NCBI GenBank assembly: GCA_029378245.1
Contig: JARKIF010000039.1
Span: 434,001 to 498,000 of the forward strand
DNA length: 64,000 nt
From: Roridomyces roridus
Taxonomy: Eukaryota; Basidiomycota; Agaricomycetes; Agaricales; Mycenaceae
Direction: 5' to 3'
In this document: positions 21,116 through 31,375 of the stretch, one piece after another
How the letters are laid out: every line of letters starts with the position of its first letter
How positions within the stretch are numbered: position 1 is the first letter of the stretch
Notes under the pieces: generated by a model
What the model was told of the DNA's origin: nothing
What the model saw: only the letters and a program-made list of their open reading frames with translations
The model's database searches: none
Program-made: the position numbers and the translations under genes

Positions 21116-24100
21116 TCACTGTGGGACAGGTCAGTAGAGGTACCAGTCGAGTCGAGGCACGGCACAAACCGAAAAATACATGCGTTGTTGCTGGTTCGCG
21201 TGCAGTGGCTTGAAACCCTCCCTGAAAGCTTCGAGCGAGCTATCTGCCTGGCCGTTGTCCAACTGAGTTGCGCTATCGGAAAAGTCGAACGTCTCTGTTG
21301 GGTCATAGTGTGTCTTGGCACGCGCGCAAACGATGTCGGCATCTATGTCATAATGGTCAGAAAAATCAAGTGGATGTAAGAATTGCACAGACAGTAGACA
21401 GGTGCCGGGATAGACACGGAGCGCGTGGATCGAGCGTAGACATGGCAGAGCGCAAATGAAAGCGACTGTAATGCGTCGGGAGATAAGTTGTTTTCCTGTG
21501 ATCTCAGGTCAACAAGTGTCCTTACCCAAAAAGATAAAAAAGACTCACATCATACAGCACAGAATAGTGTGCGGGGCGACTGGTGCCAAGCAGCCCTCCA
21601 TGTGACTAAGGACAAGATCAGGTCCACAAGAAGAGGAAGAAGAGAATGTCTCGCCTGCAGATAGAAATCGAATTCAGTGGGGTGACATATGTAATTATCG
21701 ACAACAGTCCCAGCGCGGCAGTTCCCTGAACGATCACGATGTTGCGGGTTCTGAGGAAAGAACCGGACGTGATGGCGCTGGGGGATTCAAAGTTAGATAT
21801 TGATTCAAGCGGGAGAATAAGAGAACGGACCTTGCCCACGACAATCAGTGTGATCTTGGGATTGATCTTGAGTGCAGCACAAGCCTCTACAGATATGGTG
21901 ATGAGGGACAGAGTCATCTGCAAGAAAATAACAGACCCTTGATGAGTGGCAGCTCTTGGTCAAGAACTTGTTTGAACTGCCCCTCGGACACGCCATCTAG
22001 CTATTTGTTAAGTTGCCTCTAGTCATGGATAATGCTCGTACCGCGATAGAAGATGATACGCTCAGGCCCAGAGTTAGGGGCTGCTTTCTTCTCGACTCCC
22101 TGCCGATAGCTGGGCAGTGCGGGCAGTGCTGAGTCCAGCAAGTATGTGAATAAGAGCAGGGAACCCACCCCATATATTTCCCGAGGATGTGCTCGGTCAT
22201 AGGTTTCAGGTCCCTGAATCCAATGGTTAGGTTTGTTTGCTTGCAAACTCAGGGATTGAGGCGTACTCGATCATCTCGGCTCGTGATGTCTGCACTCTGC
22301 TAGTTGCGACATATTTTGATATATTGGAGTCCACGCTCCCCACCAGAGAAGTAAAGGAAGGGCGCCCGTCGCTGCCCGGAGCAGGGTGTACCACCTAGAA
22401 GAATTGAGATGAGATAGTGTGAAGGATATGTCAATGTACAAGACAAACATCTGCGCCCATGACGATCTGAGGGACGCGGTAAGAGAAGCATCAAAGGAGA
22501 GAAGAAGAAAATCACGGTGGGGATGTGCACGTCTATCAAGCTGCTGGCGCCACGGCTGGAAGCATCAAGAATGGTGTTGATGCCGCCCAGCTTGACGTTA
22601 ATCCTAGGAGAATAAGTAAGCGGGAGGACGGAGACAAGGAAGTGCTGCACTTGAGACAAACGTTGGCGTAGTACTGGGATTTCGCCCGGAAGCACTTGCT
22701 GGACTTGAGGCACTGCGTCGGGACGCCTCTCTAGCGGATTACTGGTGTAAGCTAGGATGGGGGAGGACCAGATAGTAGCAACTGACCGTGATGTCGCCAA
22801 AACTGGAGAATGATACATGAGATGTTGGATAAATGTGAGATGAGACAGGTAACCCACTGTTTGACCGCCGTATAGATGTCGTTCCCACCCTCGGGCAAGA
22901 CAACGACGATCAGCTTGGGACCGGACCCTGTTTTCTTGAAACACGCATGGCCAGCGGCTTGGAGCTGCTCTGTGATGCGCCCTTGCCCATTCTCCCATGA
23001 GACGAATTCGGTGGCGGCAAGCGCAATCCCTAAGATGAAGGTGAGATGAAATAATGTCGCGCCAGGACGGTGAGCACATACCGACATCCTTACAACTCTC
23101 GCTCAAGCCCGCCATCATATCCTTCGCCGCGCGTGCGTCAAATCGATTCTACATATGGAATGATCAGGAGGAGTACATATAGTGGAAAAGCAATAAAAAC
23201 CTTGGTCTCATAGACGACGAGTACCCAATGGGGGATGGGAATAGGCTCGATGAACTTCTTGTCCACCATATTCCAAGCACCGTCTTTGGGAGTCTGACAC
23301 ACTAGGTGAGAATGAGCGCGTAAAAATGAATGAAGCACATACTATCGTGGGCTGGCGCGATCCCCGACCGTACCTGAGCGTTGGAGGCTCCAGGATCCTC
23401 GCATTGAGCCTGAGTGGGCCTGCCGCCTCATTGACTGTAATACCGAATTGGCGGACATATTCAGATTGTCCATAGGCAAGGATCTGGTGGTACGATCAGC
23501 GAGGGCCACGAGTTGTCTCATTTGCCGTACCTGAAGGGCATTGGTGATACTTGCGAGACGCTCGCTCGGTGGTTTGCTCGCAAAACTGAGCATTTCTCGC
23601 GTCTTCTCGGGAGGCTATCGCATAGATTAACATCTAGCCCAGGGCATATTGCAATGAGACGTACCATTTGCTTCCTCATCAGTTGGCCGGGAAGAACGGT
23701 GCAAAGTTCTGCGAAGACTCGTCAGTAACGAGTTAGGATGGAGAAGAGAAACAAACCCAAGGGGATGAGCGCGCCGGTGCCTACTTCACAGCATATCATC
23801 TTCGGATACAGAAGTGGTCTGTTTTGCGTGGTCCTGAAATACTCGGCGACACTCATGCTTCCGCCGTCGCGTAGCTGGAACATGAGTTCGCTGGCACCGA
23901 CGGTTGAGAGTTTCCTGATCACGCGTGGCGTCTGCACCTCGGCACCACTGGAGTCGATGCGCTTGATGATGACGCGAATGCCACTGATGAAGCGCTGAAG
24001 CGGGACGCGCTGCCGATCCGAGAGAAAATTCAGTTGCTGAATCGGCACCCCAAGGTACGCAGCGCAGAGGTCCATTAGGGGTCCATCCTTGAACATGGTG

Positions 24101-25117
24101 CCCGTTGAGATGTCGACATTGATCAACATTCTGCCAATGGCGGGCCGCATGGACTGGAAGTAGCCGCGCCCTGGACGATCTCAGTTTTAATGCAAATAAG
24201 AAGAAAAGAAGGTTTCAACGCACAGAGCTCCAGGCCTCCACCAATGTCCTTGGTCTCGCGGTCGGTGAAGAAGGAGCGCACGTTGAAGGGGTAGCTGAGC
24301 GTGGGCTGCATGCGAATGACGACATTGAGCGCGGTGATGGCGGTAAGGACGGTGTTGTCCTGGGACTGCTTGCACTTGACGAATCGATCCAAGACCCTGA
24401 GACGTACAATGAGGAAATCAGCCAGTCAGATGCTGTCGTCCAACAACTTACTCGGGATTGATTTCCGCGACAAGGGTGAGCTTGATCTTGTAAACCTTGG
24501 GGCCCCTCGTGCTGTAACTGGAGGGAGAGTCGGCCAAAGTGACATCAAATTCCTGGGACCCGTTCTCAAAGGGGAGCTTGCGGCTAGAAAAGACGTTTTT
24601 GCGTCCTGAGAGCAGATTAATCCAAAGTATGATTGAAAGAAGTTGGCCAAAGCTTGCCATCGTAAACGCAACGAGGAGTGAATCTGGTGTGCTCGAATGG
24701 TAAGCGTTATACAAGCGGATAGGGGTAAAACCCACATTTGTGGGGCGACGTTAACCTGGAGGCGGCGAAAGAGATCCATATTATTCAGCCTTGCCGGAAG
24801 AGTCTTCTCAGAAGGCGAGATGACCACATCGTAGTGGTAGATTAGGCCCGATGGTATCGTAGTTTCGAAATAGTTGACGACAATCGTCGTCGGCGTACCG
24901 CCGGTACCAAATTTAGTGCGCTTGACCCCAACCTGTGAATGCTGCTCGAAAAGACGAGAGATGATATTCCAAAATGGCCGTACTGTGGTGATATGGGCAT
25001 TCTCAGTGGCAACCCCAATGCGAGGACCAGGGGCAGCTGAACGATACGAATGAGGAGTCAGGACGGCGCGCGACCAACAGAACTTGAGGACTTGCCTTGT
25101 GCACGACGAGGAGGCAT
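21116..25117 (-). CDS. Argonaute protein (copy 1)
   Basis: QDE-2/Ago-like, on many short exons. Starts MPPRRAQ. Next comes the N domain ([33 protein letters not shown]). The linker and PAZ region ([45 protein letters not shown]) follow. The MID domain has [11 protein letters not shown] and ENGQGRI...[14 protein letters not shown]. In PIWI, the slicer tetrad looks complete: GAD before [14 protein letters not shown], Glu in [11 protein letters not shown], Asp in [14 protein letters not shown] and His in [11 protein letters not shown]. It binds guide RNA for silencing. Intron 1 appears to use a GC donor, and the last intron lies directly before the stop codon. More exon breaks occur than in the second copy (for example inside GAD/VVHP), but I find no lesion that must kill it. 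The two Argonautes are clearly diverged. Confidence 0.85.
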
Positions 25118-25204
25118 GCTTGTCAACGCAGGCCAGAAGACAGAGCCACTTCAGTCTCGAGGGTGGTGGTGGGTGATACAAAAAAGAGATTGTTCTTTGT
25201 CGAA

Positions 25205-25290
25205 GTCGCGACGCGTCTAAATTGTTTGATCACCGGCGTACATGATGGATAACAGCAGAACAAAACTCGCGACGCGTTTGTTGACGCGAC
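25205..25290. promoter_or_regulatory. Two ACGCGT (MCB-type) sites upstream of Argonaute 1
   Basis: ACGCGT at 25211-25216 and 25272-25277, each preceded by CGCG or TCGCG, 95-160 bases upstream of the Argonaute 1 start on the minus strand. ACGCGT is the MluI cell-cycle box recognised by MBF in yeasts. Recognition in this fungus is inference. The Argonaute 2 upstream region has a denser cluster. Confidence 0.4.
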
Positions 25291-25365
25291 TTGGGTTTTT
25301 GGATCAGTCAATCTATAATACATACAACATACTTTGGAAGACATACAACTAGAAGAGTAAGATAT

Positions 25366-27015
25366 CTAGTTAGATTCCAGCATCCACGTCACCACCGCCC
25401 ACCGCTCTTTATCCTGCGGTCTCCCCTTGGTTGGGTATGCATGAAACGCCTCATGTCTCAGCCTTGGAAACGCACGTTTAAGAAACTCGGCGACGAGCAA
25501 TGGGTCCCCACACGGTGAGCAAAATAGCGTCAGGTCCTCCATTGGGGGGGACTCTGCATCTATCGCCGCATAGTCTTCAGAAAAGGGACCGACAACGTCC
25601 GCGTCGACTTCCAGCTGCAGCCGCCGCAGCGACGGACACCGTGCCGCAAACGCCCACAGGGCATACAAATGCACGTGTCGCTCCTCAATAACGTTGGCAC
25701 TCCGCGGCGGGATGATAATGAACGTGCTGAGCGCTGGCCAGGCACTTGACATGGCATCCACATCGTCGTCGGTAAGCACCAGAGAGCCTGCATCGATTTC
25801 GAGGTAGAACGTCTGCAGGGCTCGGCATGCATAGAGTGGCGCGAAGGCGGCGAGAATCAGACGATCCAGCCTTTGAGCGCGTGCACTGGCCGAAGGCCCT
25901 ACGAATGTAAAGTGTTGTAGGCTGGATGCGCGAGTGGGGATGGTAGGCGGGAGGAGGAGGGAGAAGAGGGTGGACTCGATGGGGCGGGACTGGAAGTCCT
26001 TGACTACGAGGCGCACGGAGGACAGGTCGGGGGAAGAGATGCGGGGAAGGAAGGACTGGATGGAAGACAGGGTTCCTGAGATGCTGAAACCCTCAAGGGA
26101 GTCGAAGCTTGGTGATCCAGCCGGCAGGTAGGCCACCGCTGCGGATGGGAGCGACCGAAAGTCAATGAAGCGCAGGCCAGGAAGGGCTGCAAGGCTTTGG
26201 TATAAAAGGTCGTCGATTGAAAGGTCACACGAAAAGTGCTCCAGGTTTGAGAGGCGGGGGACCGCCGTCCTCAACGCTGGGAGGTAATGGATTGTGCGGA
26301 GAGTGAGCTTTTTAACGTCCGGGAGCCATGGAAGCGCAGGATCGTTGAAGGCGTCGATGGTGCTTGCTATGACCTCGGATTCGCCTGCAATGTGTTCCAT
26401 TTCACCCCACAGTAAAAGGGAGAATTCTTCGCTCGGTACGGCTGCCTCCTGAGAGAGCAAGTGGAGTGCGCCAACCGACCCATTCCACGCCGACGCCTCC
26501 CAGCGAAAGTAGAGCAATGCGGGCAGGATTGGATTGCGAAACTCCTTGATGTAAGGGAATAACTCGCATCCCCGTCCCAGGATTCTGCTCGAGTTTGTAA
26601 AGTCCACATAGCGCACGCGCGACGCGTACTTGTCGAAAACAGTGAAATCGTCCGAAGTTAGTCGACGTAGGAGACGGAACTGGAGATCTTGGTCCGTTAG
26701 CGGTTCACACCTCTGGTGGAAGCTGGGGGAGTTTCACACCTGTTTCTCTGGACAATTATGGTCCTTGTTCCATGTTTCCTTCACTTCGCAAGCGTCCGAG
26801 GGGAGTAGTCCGACCAGAGCCTCCGGTTGGTGTATCGACCTCCACAAGGCATCCAACGCGACATCTGAGATGGTTCGCGAGACACGGGCAAGCACAGCGA
26901 GCGAGTCGCGGTCAATGGAGTTGATTGTTCCCTTCTCCGAGGGTGAAAGATATGAAAGCACGAGCAGGAGGAGCTCGTGGATGGCGAAGAACTGAGAACC
27001 AATGGATTCTGGCAT
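25366..27015 (-). CDS. F-box/leucine-rich-repeat protein, spliced, distinct subfamily
   Basis: Two exons. Exon 1 starts MPESIGSQFFAIHELLLLVLSYLSPSEKG and continues with an F-box-like helix pair (LAVLARVSRTISDVALDALWRS). A 72-base intron (GTGAAG...CACCAG, about 26708-26779) keeps the frame and joins ACE to RCEPLTDQDLQFRLLRRLTSDDFTVFDKYASRV. This restores the typical continuation of basidiomycete F-box proteins of the 'PLTxxDW' type. Exon 2 ends at 25366 and is leucine-rich. Without the splice there is a TGA at 26734. It lacks the N-terminal coiled coil of the array genes, so it is a different F-box lineage. The 5' neighbour region is divergent from the lysozyme gene. Confidence 0.75.
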
Positions 27016-27594
27016 GTCTGTATGGCTGATGAGACAAGGCGTCGAGCGCACATCGTTCAGAGCTACCTGAGTCCTCTCGGAGTCGTGAATTCAGGAGGGT
27101 AATGGTCGGTGCGCTTGATTGGAGCAGCTCTTCATGGAGAGCAGCAAGACAAGACGATTTCAAACTCAGCTAAACCGTGACTCCGCTCGAGTCCCTTTCA
27201 AATGAACATCCATGTCCCTCCTGGTCGCCGTCACTCTACATGCTTCAAGTCTGCGCCCAGCTATCTTGGTCTTTCTGGCCCAGTCTTGAATCAATCCACC
27301 GACGTCAATTTACTGTAGATGGGCGGTGTCTGTGGCCATGGAGCACGAAGTCCTCTGCCTACTCGACTGACAGCCGTCCGTTTCGCTCGACGACCATGCA
27401 GGAATCACAATAATGACACCCCTGAAAGTCCAGCTCGATAGATGCGCGTCGTTTTCAGGCAGACTCCTTGTCAGATCTGCCAACGCCATTTCGCACTTTA
27501 AAGGGCCGCGAAGTCGAGCTTGCCCTCTCTATCCTTCCGTTCTTTCCCTTGAATCCTCTCTTGACGAGACATTTACTCCGTTCTTTTCACTGCT
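27016..27594. other. Intergenic, divergent promoter region
   Basis: 580 bases between the starts of the F-box gene (minus) and the lysozyme gene (plus). Overlapping short ORFs show no family resemblance. Nothing else seen. Confidence 0.4.
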
Positions 27595-29810
27595 ATGCTC
27601 GTTTTCCCCATCTTACTCCTCCTCGCCTCGTCCTCCGTCCACGGCGCCCCAGTGGCCATCAAGGACCGAAGCTGCGTCGGCAGTGCCGATGCATGCAGCA
27701 GGGCGGTTAGCTGCCTCGAAACCGGTTCGTTACATCCATCCTCCGTTTCATATCTACATATATTAAAGTGCTTTATCAGGTATCTGCGACTTTTCCAAGA
27801 GGGCCATTGCCCTTCTGCAGTACGCCAGGCAGGACGACGATTCCGGTGACGATGGCTTCAGCGATGACACCGGGGACGACGACGACACTGACTTTGGCAC
27901 CGACTCTGTTGCGGATGACGATGGTGACGACGACTCTGGGGACACAGACGACTTCTTCCCTTCGTCCGACGAGTACGAGCGTCTTGCGTCAAGGGATTGC
28001 AGCTGTACTAAGGTATACCCCAAGTTCCACAGATGATTCCGCAGACGATGATTCTGGGTACGTGCTCGTCTCCGTCATACCGCGCAGAAGTTTGAATGGA
28101 TTCAAGGTTTGACGATCCTTCAACGGACGTGGATGGGTCTGGCGATGACACCACAGGGGATGATTCAGAGTGAGCCTTGCTTTGAGAAGCCTGGTCATTG
28201 GTCTTATATCTCGAATCAGTCCTACAACGGATGACTTTGGCGGTACGGACGGGGATGACGGTACCACTGAGTACGTCCTTGATTGGCCTTCGATCTGGGC
28301 ATATGCGCTAACGCGCCTTTTCCCTCAGTGACGACAGCACAGATCCCACCGACGATGATACCGAGTCCGTTTTCGTTTCAATCCTATGGAGTATAAACTG
28401 ACTGACCCGTGTAGTGCTGATCCAACCGATTCGTATGTCTACACGCCGTTCTCGAGAAAGTTGTACCAACGCTTTTCCCAGCTCTGACCCGACCGCTGAT
28501 GATGGATCTGGTTCGGACGATTCGTGCGTCTTTTCTCTTTTTCATACACGGGGGGCAAAAGCCAGCGCACGTCAAAGAGCGTGCCCTGAAAGAGGGTTCC
28601 TTTGACGTTTACCCAACGTGGAGATTCTTTGTTTTTTTGGCGGTGTTGCCATGGCGATAGTGGACTGACGGTCCACGTCAAGTCCAAGTCAAAGAAACCT
28701 CCTTTCATTGACGTGCCTTGGCCTTTGCCCCCCGTGATATGGCATCCAACTGACTCGAGAATCCAGGACGGCCACTTCTGTTGATCCTGCAGCCCCGACT
28801 GGCACTGATGGAGATGACTCTGATGACTCGACTGACGCCTCGTATGCCCTTTCGCATATTCTTGTGGCCGTATGGCTTACCCGTGCTCAGCACTACAAGC
28901 TCGGTTGACCCGACGGCAACCTCCACCGATGATAGCTCTGATGATGCCTCGTAAGATTCTTCACTCTTATCCAGGATGGTCACTGACGGAACTAGTACAA
29001 CTTCCGTTGACTCGGCCTCTGCATCTGCAACCTCGACTGACGATAGCTCTGACGATGCCTCGTAAGATTCTTCAATTTTATCCAGGATAGTCGTTGACGG
29101 AACTAGTACAACTTCCGTTGACTCGGCCTCTGCAACTGCAACCTCGACCGATGTCAGCTCAGCGTAAGTTCTGCACACCAGCTTCTGGCATCCGACTCAG
29201 AGAATCATTCAGGTCGAGCACCGACGTAGCTACCACGAGTTCGGCCACTACGGACAGCGTGACCAGCACCACCAGCGCAGCCGCCGCTGCGACTTCCTCC
29301 GCAACTGGGCTTACCTGCGGGAGCGGATCCAGCCCCAACGCAGCCACGATCAGCCTCATCAAGCAATTCGAAGGTTTCGTCCCCTCCCCCGCGCCTGACC
29401 CCATCGGTCTCCCGACCGTGGGCTTTGGCCACAAATGCACCTCCAAGAGCTGTGCGGTCGCAGGCTTCAGCTTCCCGCTGTCGCAAACCACGGCCTCGCA
29501 GCTCCTGCAAAACGACTTGCAGCAGTTTGTAAGCTGTGTTAACAGCGCAGTGAGCTCGTCGGTCACGTTGACGGACAATCAGCTCGGCGCGTTGACGTCG
29601 TTTTCTTTCAATCTTGGGTGTGCGACGCTTCGGTCGTCGACGCTCTTGAAGCGCTTGAATAATGGGGAAGACCCCAATACGGTGGCGGCGGCGGAGATTC
29701 CGCGCTTCAATAAGGCGGGAGGAAAGGTGTTGTCGGGGTTGGTATCGCGTCGGGCGGCAGAAGTGGCTCTTTTCCAGACGCCGTCGCAAGTCCAGGCTCA
29801 TCCTTGTTGA
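27595..29810 (+). CDS. Secreted GH24-type lysozyme with an acidic Ser/Thr linker encoded by many tiny exons
   Basis: Exon 1 gives a signal peptide (MLVFPILLLLASSSVHGAP) and SCVGSADACSRAVSCLETG. A GTTCGT...ATCAG intron leads to ICDFSKRAIALLQYARQ and a run of Asp/Ser/Gly. About seven to ten exons of 40-70 bases follow, encoding D/S/T-rich modules such as DPTADDGSGSDDS and TTSVDSASA, each split by a 45-60-base GT-AG intron. The last exon carries the catalytic module from CGSGSSPNAATISLIKQFEGF to the stop at 29810. KQFEGF holds the expected catalytic Glu, and PIGLPTVGFGHKC and DNQLGALTSFSFNLG are GH24 (phage-type) lysozyme signatures. It should cleave peptidoglycan outside the cell, for bacterial feeding or defence. 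Middle exon borders are tentative. Confidence 0.75.
28931..29164 (+). repeat. Tandem exon-plus-intron duplication in the lysozyme linker
   Basis: A 111-base unit (exon end, 47-base intron and start of next exon) is repeated nearly identically: donors GCCTC/GTAAGATTCTTCA at 28951 and 29062, and acceptors GGAACTAG/TACAACTTCC before 28999 and 29110. A third donor at 29164 follows 102 bases later. Introns were copied with the exons. Confidence 0.8.
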
Positions 29811-30364
29811 TAAGATGTAGAACGACATTTTGCTCCCTTTATGTACCCGTGTTTGTTCGCATCCTGAAAATGGACGATCGTCTCCATTCCATTCTATTGC
29901 CGCGTTCCGCGAGTCCCGAGCCATTCCCCGAGTAAACAAATTATTTGCCCCGCGTATAAAAGGCCAGCCACCGGGCGGCTGACACTAAACTCTCTTGCTT
30001 CTGACTTCCTTCGACCTCGATTCCGAAATCGTGACCCGTCCTCAAGGATATGGGGTGCGCAGGCGCACATGTGGGGTGGATGGACGTGGTGCAGTTATCA
30101 TTCTGGGAGAGCTTCCGACAGGTGCATATCTGTGCCGAAGCATTGCACCAGCTCCCAGGTGGACTGTCGCTGCGGTTACGTGTCTGCTATACTGTCCACA
30201 TCCCGGACTCGGCGAGGTCGGTGGGGTGGGGGAACAATCCCTTGACGGTGCGCATTGTTCTCTTCCTCGCCGTGTCTTTGCTCATTCTTTCCTTCCAGCC
30301 CGTGGTAGTCAGTAGATAGTTTTCCCGGGGGATGGGCTAGCAACCCTTCGCGCTCCCTTGTCGT
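29811..30364. other. Intergenic, nothing recognised
   Basis: About 550 bases between the lysozyme stop and the duplicated amidase 3' region. A TATA-like run is present near 29956. Short ORFs here match nothing I know. Confidence 0.35.
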
Positions 30365-30636
30365 GGGCCCCGGGCGACTCGCAAGAGTTGACCAAGCGCG
30401 CGAAAATTGCTTTCTTGTACAGTCTTCGAGTACATGTACCCTAACTAGATAAATGTAATGCAAGTGACCCTGCAAAGAAACCCAACAACCATGAACCCCG
30501 TCCAGTGCCCAGAGTCAAGCTAAACGCAGCACTCCTCTCAAGCGCTGAAGAACTGGGCATCGCCGCCGAAGTACTCGGTATCACTGGTCCGCCCGAGCTC
30601 GAGTTCTTTCCGATTACATCCGCCAGCTGCGTAGTG
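30365..30636 (-). pseudogene. Severed C-terminal and 3' part of the amidase gene
   Basis: On the minus strand, immediately beyond the retroelement, the frame reads TTQLADVIGKNSSSGG, then a Ser-rich tail. It lies collinear with the amidase codons that end at 35178 (RLQRRAYEAA). A diverged copy of this same end (TRLADVVGLDSRG) occurs at 40820-41040, which supports it being gene sequence. The 3' flank (CAAGAGTTGACCAAGCGCGC at about 30376) is also shared with that relic. Confidence 0.6.
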
Positions 30637-30836
30637 GGCGAGCGAGCGAGGAAGAGAGGAAGAGCGCGGGCGCGGCAAAGCCGCGCGCTGAACGGCCGAA
30701 GTGACGACGAAAGAGGAGCGTGTAGAGCTGGAGGACGAGGTTGGGGACCCACGACGCTAGGGTACGAGCGTTTCGTCTGTAAAGACTCGTCAGGTGGCTG
30801 TGTCCCCCTTATATCACCCGCTGCCGACCGGAACGC
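30637..30836 (-). repeat. Terminal direct repeat, element 3' copy
   Basis: 200 bases matching 34978-35177 with a single difference seen by eye (G at 30651 against T). It contains a GC-rich CGCGGGCGCGGC block, the hammerhead (30743-30808) and a CTTATATC TATA-like string (30808-30815). Confidence 0.9.
30743..30808 (-). ncRNA. Type I hammerhead ribozyme (3' repeat copy)
   Basis: Read on the minus strand, every conserved core position is present: CUGACGA, then GAA, then an A-U closing pair, then C17. Stem I is GGGGAC/GUCCCC plus CCAC/GUGG with an ACAG bulge on the 5' side. Stem II is GUCU/AGAC with loop UUAC. Stem III is ACGCU/AGCGU with an 8-nt loop. Cleavage is predicted between 30753 and 30752. 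Stem I is the open helix, so type I. Activity not tested. Confidence 0.85.
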
Positions 30837-31375
30837 GGCATGCGTGCCGGTTGGCTGAAGCCAAGCTCGAGTCGCGGAAACTAGGTCTCGACGCGCTTTC
30901 CTCGAAAACAAGCACCCTCCTCGATGCATCTAAAGCTCAAGAACAAGTCTACACGGTCTTTTTGTTCTCAGTAAGCCTGTATAAAATACATCGTATTCTT
31001 GGCCACCCGGGTTACAGACACACACGACCAAGGCCCGGTGTAGACTCGAGACCAGTCTGTCTATGATATGTGTCTATCGACAAGTCATAGACAGACCAGC
31101 TTCTGGTCTAGGCCCGGTGAGAGGCAGAAAAATAAGGTACATGGGTGTCTGATGCCGGTGCTCTAGGCGTCAGAGGCGCTGGGAATTGCGCTTCACGCTG
31201 TACCACGGTAAACCGAGGCCGGTGAGCCAGAGGCGAAACAGAATAATAAAGGGCAGAACAAAATCTAGGTACGCTGAATTTTTTTCGAAATCCGAAAATG
31301 CGCGCCGTCGCTGGGAGCGCCGCGTCCCCGAAGGGGGCGCCCGCGGCGCGCATTGAGGATTGAGAAAAAAGCGCA

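Noticed and set aside
22300..23118. 272-codon minus-strand ORF as a separate gene
   Set aside because: It is an out-of-frame run through several Argonaute 1 exons and introns.
21116..25117. Argonaute 1 as a pseudogene because of many frame breaks
   Set aside because: Each break I checked coincides with a plausible splice pair and the catalytic tetrad is complete. Without cDNA a subtle defect cannot be excluded, but decay is not demonstrated.
26700..26760. In-frame TGA at 26734 as evidence that the F-box gene is a pseudogene
   Set aside because: A 72-base GTGAAG...CACCAG intron removes it and joins the frame precisely to the conserved EPLTDQD segment.
28400..29150. CRISPR-like or minisatellite array in the lysozyme region
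   Set aside because: The regular spacing comes from duplicated exon-intron units with GT-AG borders and a continuous coding frame.
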